Origin: Sulfurimonas autotrophica DSM 16294
Lineage (GTDB): Bacteria > Campylobacterota > Campylobacteria > Campylobacterales > Sulfurimonadaceae
Length of the DNA stretch: 64,000 bases
NCBI RefSeq assembly: GCF_000147355.1
Contig: NC_014506.1
Span: forward strand, 1,488,001 to 1,552,000
Direction: 5' to 3'
Position numbers and translations under genes: made by a program
Notes under the pieces: model-generated
What the model was told of the DNA's origin: nothing
The model's database searches: none
What the model saw: only the letters and a program-made list of their open reading frames with translations
Shown here: one piece after another, positions 8,754 through 16,856 of the stretch
Layout: every line of letters begins with the position of its first letter
Position numbering within the stretch: the first letter of the stretch is position 1

Positions 8754-10949
8754 TTATATTTTTAATTTATATACTTTTACACTTGGTGTTAACATGACAG
8801 GTTCAAAAAGTTTTTTATCATAATTTTGCAAAACCATAAGCTGAATATAAAGTGAATTATAAGTTTTTTCATCTACTAACAAAAAAGTATTATAATTACT
8901 CATAAATATTACACTTATATTTGATGAAAGGTTTACAGGCTGTACCTTTTTATGCAGTTGCATACTTTTATCATAATAAGTTTTAACAAACCTTCTTATG
9001 AGCACAGTTTTATTTCCAAAAGTAAGCTGCAAAGTTTTTTTGTCTAAAAATATATTTTGTGCAAGCTGTATTGTATTTCCTAAGTCTTTAAAATTTCTGC
9101 TTGCAAAGAAAAAAGGCTGCTTGCCTTTTACTCCATTCATAAGGTCTATATTTGAAAAAAGTGTCACTGTCGGGTAGATATTTATCATTCTATATGGCAA
9201 ATAAAAGTAAATATCTCTTGTCTTTTTAGGTAGTTTTACATCTAATGAAAGCTTACTTAAAAAATCATTTGCGTTTGTAAAACCGTAATCCTTTGTCATA
9301 TATTCTATATTGGAAAAAACTGTCAAATTTTTATCTTCTATCTCTTTTTTATACTCTTTTTGAAATTTGAATTTCTTTTCTGTGTATTCAACATCTAATC
9401 TTGCCATATTTGCAGCCTCTTTTTGCGTGTGCGTCAACATATAACTCACAGGAAAATTAACTGCTCCATTATGTTTTCCACCGTCTGCCAAAGTCTTTAC
9501 ATCAGCATAATACCGGATAGGATAACCGTAATCCCACCAAGAAATCACATAATCATCTCTCTTTGCTTTTTTGCCTAAAGCATCTAAAACTTTTACCTCA
9601 TTAGCATTAAAAACTGTTGGCACTTTATACATTTCTATATGTTTATAATTTGGATATAAAACACCTAATGTCAAAACAGTCATAAGTAAAAATTTGATAC
9701 GATTTTCTTGAGCATCTTTAACAGCTATTTGCTTTATAAATTTTTCAGAAATTTCTGTTATTAAAAAGGCAATTCCAAATGCCAAAACAGGAACAGCATA
9801 AATAGTAAATCGAAGTCCGCCGACATATGCCAAAAATCCAAGACCTACAAGAGGCAGTGACAGTATCATAATCCTTTGTTTATAAAGAAGGTAAATATAA
9901 CCAAGTAAAGAGATGAAAAATGTTATAGTATTTCCGCTTATACGATTTGCAAATGTTTCAAAAGGGATGTGCCCGGCTTCGCGAACTGTCTGCATTACTG
10001 TGAAAAAATGCAACCCAAGTCCTTTGCCTGTACTACTTACACTATTTCTAAATACATAACCTTTAAGTTGTGCCCAAATAGGATCAAACCCTCCTGTGGC
10101 AAAAAATCCAATTATGGAAAGCCCTAAAATATAGTAAATATATTTGTCATATTTTTCTTGTTTAAAGGCATAAAAGGCAGCCAAAACGAAGCCCAGGCGG
10201 ATAAATCCATCTGTATTCATCATAGCAAACATCATAATGGCAAGCAGTTTATAGTTATATGAGTTTTTTCTATCAAATATTAAAGTATATGCTAAAATCA
10301 GACCAAAGAAAGAAAATTCCAAAGAGTAGCTTTGCGGATACCACCATCTATACACCAAAATATCTAAAGCTGTAAAAAGCAGATAAATGTCTTTGTTTGT
10401 TTGTACAGCCCAAACGATAGACCAAAGCAGGAACATCGGTAGAACAATATTGAGCATATCGGTATCGTAATACCCTGCCATTGTACGATTATAATAACTC
10501 CAAGCCACAGAAGCTACAAGTGCTGCGATAAGGCCCATTTCGAGATTTTTAAGTGCTTTGGCTATAAGGATAATAGGGATGACAACAAGTGAGCTTAGAA
10601 AAACCGGCATATAAAATATAATACTCTCAAATGAAAACGGTAAAATTTTGACAAAGAATGCTGTTAGTTGTGACGCTGCCGATGTTACAGGTGAGAGATC
10701 GTTAAACTGATGAAACTTGTCAAAATACTCTTGTGCATTTGGATTTGTACTCGTTCCTGAGAGTAAATCCCGCGCACCTTCAGCCCAAATATAACCGTCA
10801 TTTGTGTTGATCATAAACTGCCCGTTAAAGTGAAAAGGTGCATAGCCTCCAAACTGGTAGACCCAAATCAAGCGCATAGCAACTGAAAAAGCAAATGCAA
10901 TGAGTATATAAAAAAGTGTTTTCTTATTTTCTGTTGTAAGTGTTAACAA
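8754..10949 (-). CDS. pglB: PglB/STT3 oligosaccharyltransferase (protein N-glycosylation)
   Basis: Inner-membrane enzyme that transfers a lipid-linked oligosaccharide to Asn in periplasmic proteins. At 731 residues it has an N-terminal GT-C domain with about a dozen membrane segments and a soluble C-terminal domain. Catalytic features are visible: TNDGYIWAEGARD (Asp51), YYDTDMLN (Asp162 and Asp164), a Glu in TVREAG (324) for external loop 5, and the sequon-binding WWDYG at 471-475 with GGLRFTIYA (Arg380). It is best placed as Campylobacterota PglB. The other pgl genes are not adjacent; neighbours are galU and a family 2 glycosyltransferase, each separated from it by REP repeats. Confidence 0.95.
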   Translation of the reverse strand: MLTLTTENKKTLFYILIAFAFSVAMRLIWVYQFGGYAPFHFNGQFMINTNDGYIWAEGARDLLSGTSTNPNAQEYFDKFHQFNDLSPVTSAASQLTAFFVKILPFSFESIIFYMPVFLSSLVVIPIILIAKALKNLEMGLIAALVASVAWSYYNRTMAGYYDTDMLNIVLPMFLLWSIVWAVQTNKDIYLLFTALDILVYRWWYPQSYSLEFSFFGLILAYTLIFDRKNSYNYKLLAIMMFAMMNTDGFIRLGFVLAAFYAFKQEKYDKYIYYILGLSIIGFFATGGFDPIWAQLKGYVFRNSVSSTGKGLGLHFFTVMQTVREAGHIPFETFANRISGNTITFFISLLGYIYLLYKQRIMILSLPLVGLGFLAYVGGLRFTIYAVPVLAFGIAFLITEISEKFIKQIAVKDAQENRIKFLLMTVLTLGVLYPNYKHIEMYKVPTVFNANEVKVLDALGKKAKRDDYVISWWDYGYPIRYYADVKTLADGGKHNGAVNFPVSYMLTHTQKEAANMARLDVEYTEKKFKFQKEYKKEIEDKNLTVFSNIEYMTKDYGFTNANDFLSKLSLDVKLPKKTRDIYFYLPYRMINIYPTVTLFSNIDLMNGVKGKQPFFFASRNFKDLGNTIQLAQNIFLDKKTLQLTFGNKTVLIRRFVKTYYDKSMQLHKKVQPVNLSSNISVIFMSNYNTFLLVDEKTYNSLYIQLMVLQNYDKKLFEPVMLTPSVKVYKLKI

Positions 10950-10971
10950 AATAATCCTTATCTAGTTTTTT

Positions 10972-11000
10972 GCCCAGGTTGAAACCTGGGTTCCGAAGAA
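10972..11000 (+). repeat. short REP palindrome upstream of pglB
   Basis: GCCCAGGTTGAAACCTGGG then TTCCGAAGAA. It sits between the pglB start and the end of the glycosyltransferase gene, and its tail faces the inverted copy at 11038. Confidence 0.95.
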
Positions 11001-11037
11001 TTGGCAATTTTTTACCAAATTTTGATGCATTATCCAG

Positions 11038-11067
11038 CTCTTCGGAAGCAAGGTTTCAACCTTGCCC
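11038..11067 (-). repeat. short REP palindrome overlapping a gene's 3' end
   Basis: On the plus strand CTCTTCGGAAGCAAGGTTTC then AACCTTGCCC. It overlaps the last codons of the glycosyltransferase gene: the repeat encodes the end of KGQG and supplies the TGA stop at 11056-11058. Confidence 0.93.
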
Positions 11068-11871
11068 CTTTAGTCTTAAAAATTTTAATTTACTGCTATA
11101 AATTTCAATGTCTGCCATTTTATCATATTTTATGGCACCTTTTAATAATAGCGTATATTTTTCTGCCAAAGTTTCTAACACTAAATCCTCATACTCTGTA
11201 TCTAAGAGTTTTTCTAATGATTTTATCCGAAATCTATCCATTCCCCAATGCTTAAAACTAAGTTGATCTTCATGCCCGGCATACTTTATTATAAGTTTTT
11301 CATTTATTAAGCCTATTTTTTCACTACAGGCAATTCTAAGCCATAAATCATAATCTTCACATACTTCCAAAGACTCATCAAATAAGCCGTATTTATCCAA
11401 CAACTTTTTATGCAGAAGCACGGAAGATGGAGCAATATTGCAATATGATATATTTTCTACAAAAGCATCTTTGCCTATCTTTTGAAATTTTTTTGGCACT
11501 TTTATCTCTTTCTCATTTCTTACCCACTTTTCATCTGTATAACTCATGAAAATATTTGGATTTTCTTTATGAAATGTCGCTTGTTCTTGAAGTTTTTGCA
11601 AATGCCATTCATCATCAGAATCCAAAAATGCTACCCACTCATTTTTTGCTTTTATAATGCCTGCATTTCTTGCAGATGAAACACCTTGATTTTTTTGGTA
11701 AAAATATTTTATATTTGGAAAATCTTGTATTATTTGATGTGTTTCATCGTTTGAACCATCGTCGATTATAATGACTTCATCGGCTGTAAAAGTCTGAGAG
11801 CAGACAGATGCCACGGCTCTTTTTAAAAGTTTATAGCGATTATGTGTAGGAATAATAACTGAAATTTTTAT
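11056..11871 (-). CDS. family 2 glycosyltransferase with an ATA start codon
   Basis: A GT-A fold glycosyltransferase of 271 residues. The classic N-terminus ISVIIPTHNRYKLLKRAV is encoded upstream of the first conventional start (a GTG at 11814), so the gene must begin near 11871. There the codon is ATA, eight bases after AAGG; the only upstream in-frame codons before a stop (TAA) offer no ATG, GTG or TTG. Downstream are the nucleotide-binding DDGSNDET (about 37-44), the metal-binding DSDDEWH (about 85-91) and the acceptor-side ED in CEDYDLWLR. The stop codon comes from a REP repeat. Either the gene uses a rare start or its start codon is lost; the acceptor sugar is unknown. Confidence 0.8.
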   Translation of the reverse strand: MKISVIIPTHNRYKLLKRAVASVCSQTFTADEVIIIDDGSNDETHQIIQDFPNIKYFYQKNQGVSSARNAGIIKAKNEWVAFLDSDDEWHLQKLQEQATFHKENPNIFMSYTDEKWVRNEKEIKVPKKFQKIGKDAFVENISYCNIAPSSVLLHKKLLDKYGLFDESLEVCEDYDLWLRIACSEKIGLINEKLIIKYAGHEDQLSFKHWGMDRFRIKSLEKLLDTEYEDLVLETLAEKYTLLLKGAIKYDKMADIEIYSSKLKFLRLKGQG

Positions 11872-11890
11872 GATTTTTTCCTTTTTGGAT

Positions 11891-11918
11891 TCTTCGGAAC
11901 CTAGGTTTTAACCTAGGC
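11891..11918 (-). repeat. short REP palindrome, CCTAGG arm type
   Basis: On the plus strand TCTTCGGAACCTAGGTTTTA then ACCTAGGC. The perfect arms CCTAGGTT/AACCTAGG are a third pairing-preserving variant. Its head faces the copy at 11941 across the linker containing AAGCCTAAAA. Confidence 0.95.
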
Positions 11919-11940
11919 TGAATTGCTTTGAAGCCTAAAA

Positions 11941-11968
11941 GGCAAGGTTAAAACCTTGCTTCCGAAGA
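11941..11968 (+). repeat. short REP palindrome after the RAYT gene
   Basis: GGCAAGGTTAAAACCTTGC then TTCCGAAGA. It lies 19 bases beyond the transposase stop codon, with its tail towards the gene. Confidence 0.95.
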
Positions 11969-11987
11969 GCATACATCTAAAGTCATA

Positions 11988-12494
11988 TCACTCATATTTA
12001 CTAAAAACTCTCTCATCCGTCAAACCTGCTTTGAGTGCATTATTTTTTATATAATTATACACACTGACAAAATGTTCTTCATCTCTTATTGCTTTGTCAA
12101 AATACCCATTTGCCCAAAATTTTCCATCTCTTTTTAAATATTTATTTAATTCTACAGCACTTTTACCTTTTATATATTTCATAATTTTGTCTAAATTTGT
12201 ATTTTGTTTCAATAAAATATGTATATGATTTGGCATTATTGCCATGATTTCTACATCATATAAATTTTCATCTTCTTCTAAAATCGTATCAACCATAATA
12301 TCTATAGCGTCTTCAAAAAAATAAGCACCATTTTGACTCTTATCTAAATATTGGTCTATTTTGTATTGTTTGATTTTTTCTGTGTCTGTGGAGTTTTGTA
12401 TACGTTTGACGTATTCCTCGACGCTGTCATGGGTTCTAAATGTTACAAACTGGTAATGTTCTTGCAGGTCTAAGTGGTGTAGTTTTGTGTGCAA
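11988..12494 (-). CDS. REP-associated tyrosine transposase (RAYT, Y1_Tnp family)
   Basis: A 168-residue single-strand DNA transposase of the IS200/IS605-like HUH superfamily in its domesticated RAYT form. The metal-binding pair is His90/His92 in MPNHIHILL, WANGYFDKAIRDEEHF at 127-142 is typical of the family, and the nucleophile is likely Tyr148 in YIKNNALKAGL. REP palindromes lie on both sides (11891-11968 and 12530-12597), the expected arrangement for a REPtron, so this is the natural candidate for moving the repeats in this window. The start is TTG, five bases after AGGGG. There are no terminal IS ends or tnpB, so it is not a free insertion sequence. Confidence 0.92.
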   Translation of the reverse strand: MHTKLHHLDLQEHYQFVTFRTHDSVEEYVKRIQNSTDTEKIKQYKIDQYLDKSQNGAYFFEDAIDIMVDTILEEDENLYDVEIMAIMPNHIHILLKQNTNLDKIMKYIKGKSAVELNKYLKRDGKFWANGYFDKAIRDEEHFVSVYNYIKNNALKAGLTDERVFSKYE

Positions 12495-12529
12495 TATTTC
12501 CCCTACTAAAGTATTTTAAAGCCCTGTCT

Positions 12530-12558
12530 GCCCAGGTTGAAACCTTGCTTCCGAAGAG
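12530..12558 (+). repeat. hybrid REP unit upstream of the RAYT gene
   Basis: GCCCAGGTTGAAACCTTGC then TTCCGAAGA. The left arm is CCCAGG type and the right arm is CCTTGC type, so the outer base pairs are broken. This looks like a recombinant between two subfamilies. Confidence 0.9.
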
Positions 12559-12571
12559 CCAAAAACGCATA

Positions 12572-12597
12572 GCCAAGACAAAAGTTTGAGTTCCGAA
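12572..12597 (+). repeat. decayed REP unit after mqnE
   Basis: GCCAAGACAAAAGTTTGAG then TTCCGAA. The arms are eroded but length, register and tail match. It ends ten bases from the mqnE stop codon with the tail towards the gene. Confidence 0.7.
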
Positions 12598-12606
12598 ACA
12601 GTTATT

Positions 12607-13650
12607 TTACCACACTTTAATTTCGTTATAAACGCTGTCTCGCTCTACGGGTGTAAAGCCGCTATTTTTTATAAGTGCCGTAAAATCTTCCAAATTTACA
12701 CCGTTGGCACTTTTTGCGCCTGCGGCTGAGTTTATGGACTCTTTTTCTATGGTTCCGTCCAAATCATTTGCACCGAACTCTTGTGCTACCAGTGCTAAGT
12801 TTACCGTTGATGTCACCCAATATGCTTTTAAATTCGGTACGTTATCAAGTACCAGTCTTGCAATTGCCATTGTTTTTAATATCTCATTGGCAGTGATGGG
12901 TTTTTCAATTTTCAAGTAATTATTTTCCGTCTGATAGACAAGCGGGATAAAGGCATTAAATCCACCCGTAATATCTTGAAGTTCACGTATACGCATCATA
13001 TGATCTATTCGGTTTTCACGACTCTCTATATGTCCAAAAAGCATGGTAACATTAGATTTTTTACCGCGTTCATGCCATTTTCTGTGAATTTCAAACCACT
13101 GGTCTGATGTTACTTTGCCTTTACAGATATAATCACGCACTTTTTCATCAAAAATTTCAGCACCGCCGCCAGGCATAGAATCGACACCGTTTTCTACCAT
13201 CAAATCCAGTACCTCATCATAAGAAAGCCCATGATGACGGGATAAAAAGTCAACTTCTGCAGCGGTTAGTGCTTTTACATGTAGATGCGGATACGCCGTT
13301 TTAATCTTTTTAAATATACCCAAATACCAGTCCAGTGTGACATTCGGATTATGTGCGGAGACGATATGCACCTCTTTTGCACCGTGAGCATCTACTTCGG
13401 CAACAATTTTCATAATATCTTCATGTGTCATTGTATATTGATTCGGATTTTTTCGGGTTGCTGAATAAGCGCAAAATTTACACACATCTGCACAAACATT
13501 TGTCGGGTTAATATGACGATTTATATTAAAGTAAGTTTTTTTGCCGTGAAGTTCTTGACGTTTTTTATCGGCAAATTCACCGAGTTCAAAAAAGTCCATA
13601 TCGTACAGTTTTAGTGCGTCATCAAAATTTATTCTATTATTTATATTCAT
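12607..13650 (-). CDS. mqnE: aminofutalosine synthase (menaquinone biosynthesis)
   Basis: Radical SAM enzyme that makes aminodeoxyfutalosine in the futalosine route to menaquinone. The 4Fe-4S cysteines are in CADVCKFCAYS (residues about 53-63), in the CX3CX2C spacing, and SMPGGGAEIF and VSAHNPN are conserved in MqnE. I place the start at the ATG at 13650, preceded by AAGG at six bases; an upstream in-frame ATG at 13680 lies inside the kinase gene and lacks a comparable site. That gives 347 residues. It follows lsrK by eight bases, so it is probably cotranscribed although the functions are unrelated. Confidence 0.95.
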   Translation of the reverse strand: MNINNRINFDDALKLYDMDFFELGEFADKKRQELHGKKTYFNINRHINPTNVCADVCKFCAYSATRKNPNQYTMTHEDIMKIVAEVDAHGAKEVHIVSAHNPNVTLDWYLGIFKKIKTAYPHLHVKALTAAEVDFLSRHHGLSYDEVLDLMVENGVDSMPGGGAEIFDEKVRDYICKGKVTSDQWFEIHRKWHERGKKSNVTMLFGHIESRENRIDHMMRIRELQDITGGFNAFIPLVYQTENNYLKIEKPITANEILKTMAIARLVLDNVPNLKAYWVTSTVNLALVAQEFGANDLDGTIEKESINSAAGAKSANGVNLEDFTALIKNSGFTPVERDSVYNEIKVW

Positions 13651-13658
13651 TTTATACC

Positions 13659-15224
13659 TTATAATCCGGGGGCTTTCCACATTGAAGTCGTGATATTATC
13701 ATCAACTAGCTTTAATTGTACTTCATATGCCTGCTGCCATTTGATTTTTAATTTGTCATAAATTTTTTTATTTTCCAAATTCGGTTCATAAGTTTTTTCC
13801 CAAACTACCAGCTCTTTTGCTGCACTTGCCAAATCTTTATAAATACCACAGCCTACGCCCGCAGCCATGGCAGCACCCAAGGCTGTTGCCTCCGTAATGC
13901 GAGGAATTTTTACTCTGTAACCTGTCACATCTGCTACTATCTGTGCCCAAAGTTGACCTTTGCTCGCACCGCCTGCAAAAACGATTTCATCAAACGCTAC
14001 ATTGCTGAACTCTTTTATCTTTTCTAAGTTTATACTTGAGACTATTGCTGCATTCTCTTGTAAACTTCTAAACATTGAAGCACGATTATATTTCTCATCA
14101 TCCAACCCGAGATTTAAAAAGCTAGGTGCTGCGTGGTACCATTTTTTATACTTCATAGAGTCTGAAAATATAGGAAGTATCCCATAAGAGCCAGCCGGAA
14201 TTTTTTGCGCTTTTTGCTCTAAAATTTCATACACATCACAGCCTTTTTCCTCTGCTTCTCTCATTTCCAACTCACAAAAAGCATCTCGAAACCAACGCAT
14301 AACCAGTCCTGAGAAAAATGTAATGCCCTCAGCTTGTGAGAGCCCTCTAACTACATGTGGATTCACTCGCACGCTCATATCTTTTGGCGGTGCGACATCA
14401 CTTTTGATGTTAACGACCTGCTGCCAGAAAGAACCACCTAATATTGCCACTTGTCCAGCTTCTACAACACCCAAACCTGCTGCACCGAGCTGAACGTCTC
14501 CACCACCCATAATAACTTTTGTAGATGTTGAAAGCCCTGTCTCATCAGAAGCCTTTTTTGTAACAAAGCCCATAACAGAGCCTACTTCTAAAACTTTAGG
14601 AAAAATAGTCTCTTTAATACCGACTTTTGCAGCCATCTGCGGCATCCAATTTCTCTCTTTTAAACTAAAAATACCTGTTGTCCCGCCATTGCTCGGATCA
14701 CTCGCTATCACACCGCTCAAACGTGCCAAAATCCAATCGCCTATCATCGAAATACGGGCTACTTTATTATAAATTTCAGGGCGATTATTTTTAAGCCACA
14801 AAAGCCGAGGCAATGCACCCAAAGCAAAGGTTTGCCCTGAAGCTGTATAAAATTCTTCTTCAAGGTCTGCAAAATTTTCTTTTAAATAACGCACTTCTTG
14901 TGAAGCTCGTGCATCCACATTGGCAACAGCCCATAGCTCTTTACCTGCCTCATCATACAAAACAATGCCCTCACGCATACTTGTTGCACTCACGCCTAAA
15001 ATATCATCAGGATTTATAGCGGCTTTTTGTATCGCTTCTTGTATACATGTAACGATTAAAAACCAGTTATGCTTACAATCAAAAGTCATGGAATTTGGCA
15101 CATTTTCTTCTTCTAAATGTGTCCATTCTCTTTGTCCGACTGCTATTTGGTTGGCTTTTGTGTCAAAAATTACGGCACGGATACTACCTGTGCCTGCATC
15201 TATTGCCATGAGGTATTTTTGCAT
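13659..15224 (-). CDS. lsrK: autoinducer-2 kinase (FGGY family)
   Basis: Phosphorylates the autoinducer-2 precursor DPD after uptake. The 521 residues resemble enterobacterial LsrK closely rather than xylulose or glycerol kinases: the start has MAIDAGTGSIRAVIFD, then VSATSMREGIVLYD, WAVANVDARAS, DPSNGGTTG, GGGDVQLGAAGLGVV, FWQQVVN, RVNPHVV, TMRWFRDAFC-like MRWFRDAFCELE, KWYHAAPSFLNL and the closing TTSMWKAPGL. The FAGGASKGQLWAQI phosphate-binding block is near residue 420. A class II aldolase and an LsrG-like protein lie just upstream. No lsrACDB transporter or lsrR is in the window, so how the substrate enters is open. Confidence 0.88.
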   Translation of the reverse strand: MQKYLMAIDAGTGSIRAVIFDTKANQIAVGQREWTHLEEENVPNSMTFDCKHNWFLIVTCIQEAIQKAAINPDDILGVSATSMREGIVLYDEAGKELWAVANVDARASQEVRYLKENFADLEEEFYTASGQTFALGALPRLLWLKNNRPEIYNKVARISMIGDWILARLSGVIASDPSNGGTTGIFSLKERNWMPQMAAKVGIKETIFPKVLEVGSVMGFVTKKASDETGLSTSTKVIMGGGDVQLGAAGLGVVEAGQVAILGGSFWQQVVNIKSDVAPPKDMSVRVNPHVVRGLSQAEGITFFSGLVMRWFRDAFCELEMREAEEKGCDVYEILEQKAQKIPAGSYGILPIFSDSMKYKKWYHAAPSFLNLGLDDEKYNRASMFRSLQENAAIVSSINLEKIKEFSNVAFDEIVFAGGASKGQLWAQIVADVTGYRVKIPRITEATALGAAMAAGVGCGIYKDLASAAKELVVWEKTYEPNLENKKIYDKLKIKWQQAYEVQLKLVDDNITTSMWKAPGL

Positions 15225-15274
15225 GTTTTCTTCTTTTGTTTTTTTAGAAATATTTTAAATTTAAAAGTAACTCA

Positions 15275-15303
15275 GCCCAGGTTAAAACCTGGGTTCCGAA
15301 GAG
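15275..15303 (+). repeat. short REP palindrome after the aldolase gene
   Basis: GCCCAGGTTAAAACCTGGG then TTCCGAAGA, with perfect arms. It separates the aldolase gene (stop at 15311, seven bases away) from lsrK, with its tail towards the aldolase stop. Confidence 0.95.
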
Positions 15304-15310
15304 CATTTCA

Positions 15311-16486
15311 TTACTTTTTCAGTTTTGCCTGTTCCAGTTCCCAGTATTCCATTTGAAAACTCTCTTCTTCGCTGATGCTTTGGTATCCGCCGAGTTTATC
15401 GGCACGTAAGACTGCAAGCATTGTGTGATTTACTATATCATTTATGATTGCTGCCTCTTCTCTAGTTTTGCCAAAAGAGATGACTGCAAGATTTTTTATA
15501 ATCATATAATTTGGTGCAGGATTTAACATCACCTCATCTTTTGCATACTTGTTAAAATACGCTCTATACTCTTTTATGTATCTTTCAATACTGCCTTCTA
15601 AATCAGTATCTTCCATTATTAAAGGCACTCTTTTTGTTCGTATAATATGCTCAGGCGTTAAAACTCCGCGAGAAGCAAACTCTTTGAGATTCTCTTGTGA
15701 AGCATAAAAAGAGGCTAAAGGAGACTGGTTGATGTTGATAGAAACATCATAGCCTTTTGCTCGTGATAAAACCTTAGTGATTTTGCCGATATCACAATCG
15801 CTATGAACATAATTGTGCTCTAAATGGACAAGTGCATGCTCATCCAAAAAGTCTTCTGCTTTTATGACCGCTTCAATCATTTTGTCATAAGATTTTTTCG
15901 CATCATTATCGAAGGTAAAAATACCATGATGATGTAAAATGATGCCGTCAATACTCTCCCAGTCCAAATCTTTTGTCATCTCATATATTTTATGCGCCAG
16001 CTCAAAGCCCGGCATTACATAATCAACGATTAAAAAATTTGGAAAGAGATTTACGATATGCTCGTCTCCATTGACTGAATTTGAAATAGTAACTATTGCA
16101 TCCGCATGTGTGTGGTCTACAAACTTATAAGGAATAAGGGCATGCAGTATCGCCTCTACTGAAGGATTTGGCGCAGACTTATCTATCATCGCTTCTCGTT
16201 GCAGGCGCACCATTTCACTGTCGCTGAGTTCTGGCAGTTTCGCCATTTCCAGGAGTGCATCAAGTTTTACAGGAGCAAAACCTTCTGCTTTTATGCTTGC
16301 CAAGTCCCAGCCACTGCCCTTTACATGTAACACATCTTCGCCGTCTATTTTATTTTTAAGCGAGGTATTTCCTCCGCCGTGCAGAACCAGTTCATCATTC
16401 TGTCCTAAAAGATTTGAGCTGTAGACTCGTAAGTCCAAATCATTTTTGCAGGCGTTTGCTTTTTTTTCATTCCATAAATTATCCAT
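15311..16486 (-). CDS. class II aldolase/adducin-family protein
   Basis: A 391-residue zinc-dependent class II aldolase-like protein. The phosphate-binding HGGGNTSLKN is at about 36-45, HTHADAIV (about 124-131) gives two metal His, and HHHGIFTF (about 195-202) supplies the third. It resembles the N-terminal aldolase half of the larger RhaD-like aldolase/dehydrogenase fusions, without the dehydrogenase half. It overlaps the LsrG-like gene by eight bases and precedes lsrK. By position it could cleave a phosphorylated autoinducer-2 breakdown product, a step done by the thiolase LsrF in E. coli. That role is inference; the substrate is unknown. Confidence 0.85.
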   Translation of the reverse strand: MDNLWNEKKANACKNDLDLRVYSSNLLGQNDELVLHGGGNTSLKNKIDGEDVLHVKGSGWDLASIKAEGFAPVKLDALLEMAKLPELSDSEMVRLQREAMIDKSAPNPSVEAILHALIPYKFVDHTHADAIVTISNSVNGDEHIVNLFPNFLIVDYVMPGFELAHKIYEMTKDLDWESIDGIILHHHGIFTFDNDAKKSYDKMIEAVIKAEDFLDEHALVHLEHNYVHSDCDIGKITKVLSRAKGYDVSININQSPLASFYASQENLKEFASRGVLTPEHIIRTKRVPLIMEDTDLEGSIERYIKEYRAYFNKYAKDEVMLNPAPNYMIIKNLAVISFGKTREEAAIINDIVNHTMLAVLRADKLGGYQSISEEESFQMEYWELEQAKLKK

Positions 16487-16778
16487 AATTTACCCCCAAA
16501 ACTTCTAATTCATCTGTATATTTATCTTCGCAATACGGTTCATATGAAGATTTATATACTTTGTAATGTGCTGAGGCTTTATGCCCGTCTAAAGCGGCCT
16601 CGTTTTCCCAGGTCTCTACTGCCATAAATCTTTTTCTATCATTTTCATATTGAAAAATCTCATAAAACAGGCACCCTTTTTCTGCTTTACTTGGCTTAAC
16701 CATGGCAGATAAGAGTTCTTTCATTTTATCTTCACAGCCCTCTTTTGCTATAAATGTTACGCTTTTTGTAATTGTCAT
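16479..16778 (-). CDS. LsrG-like antibiotic-biosynthesis-monooxygenase-fold protein
   Basis: A 99-residue ferredoxin-like ABM-fold protein. The GHKASAHYKVYKSSYEPY stretch (about 66-83) mirrors the His-rich HYK segment of LsrG, the isomerase acting on phosphorylated autoinducer-2. It heads the minus-strand unit LsrG-like, aldolase, lsrK, mqnE, and its stop overlaps the aldolase start. ABM proteins are diverse, so without lsrK nearby I would leave it unassigned; the context makes phospho-AI-2 isomerase the best reading. Confidence 0.75.
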   Translation of the reverse strand: MTITKSVTFIAKEGCEDKMKELLSAMVKPSKAEKGCLFYEIFQYENDRKRFMAVETWENEAALDGHKASAHYKVYKSSYEPYCEDKYTDELEVLGVNYG

Positions 16779-16810
16779 TTTTTATTTTCCCTTTTTATTT
16801 TTTAACTATC

Positions 16811-16834
16811 CCCAAGCAAGGTTGAAACCTTGCC
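16811..16834 (-). repeat. short REP palindrome, GCAAGG type
   Basis: CCCCAAGCAAGGTTGAAACC then TTGC; the CTTCGG tail is altered to CCCC. Its head faces the long copy at 16857 across CTTTTAAGCTTTCTAGACGC, a linker very like the one at 6331. Confidence 0.88.
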
Positions 16835-16856
16835 TTTTAAGCTTTCTAGACGCACA

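Noticed and set aside
11001-11255. Plus-strand 84-codon frame starting near a REP
   Set aside because: Antisense to the glycosyltransferase gene and includes the REP-derived LRKQGFNLA string; no family features.
13651-13680. Upstream start for mqnE adding MESPRIIRYK
   Set aside because: It lies inside lsrK with no ribosome binding site; the ATG at 13650 has AAGG at the right distance and gives the family-typical N-terminus.
13659-15224. Xylulokinase or glycerol kinase assignment
   Set aside because: The fine detail (TSMREGIVLY, FWQQVVN, closing WKAPGL) matches LsrK as I recall it and the neighbours fit.
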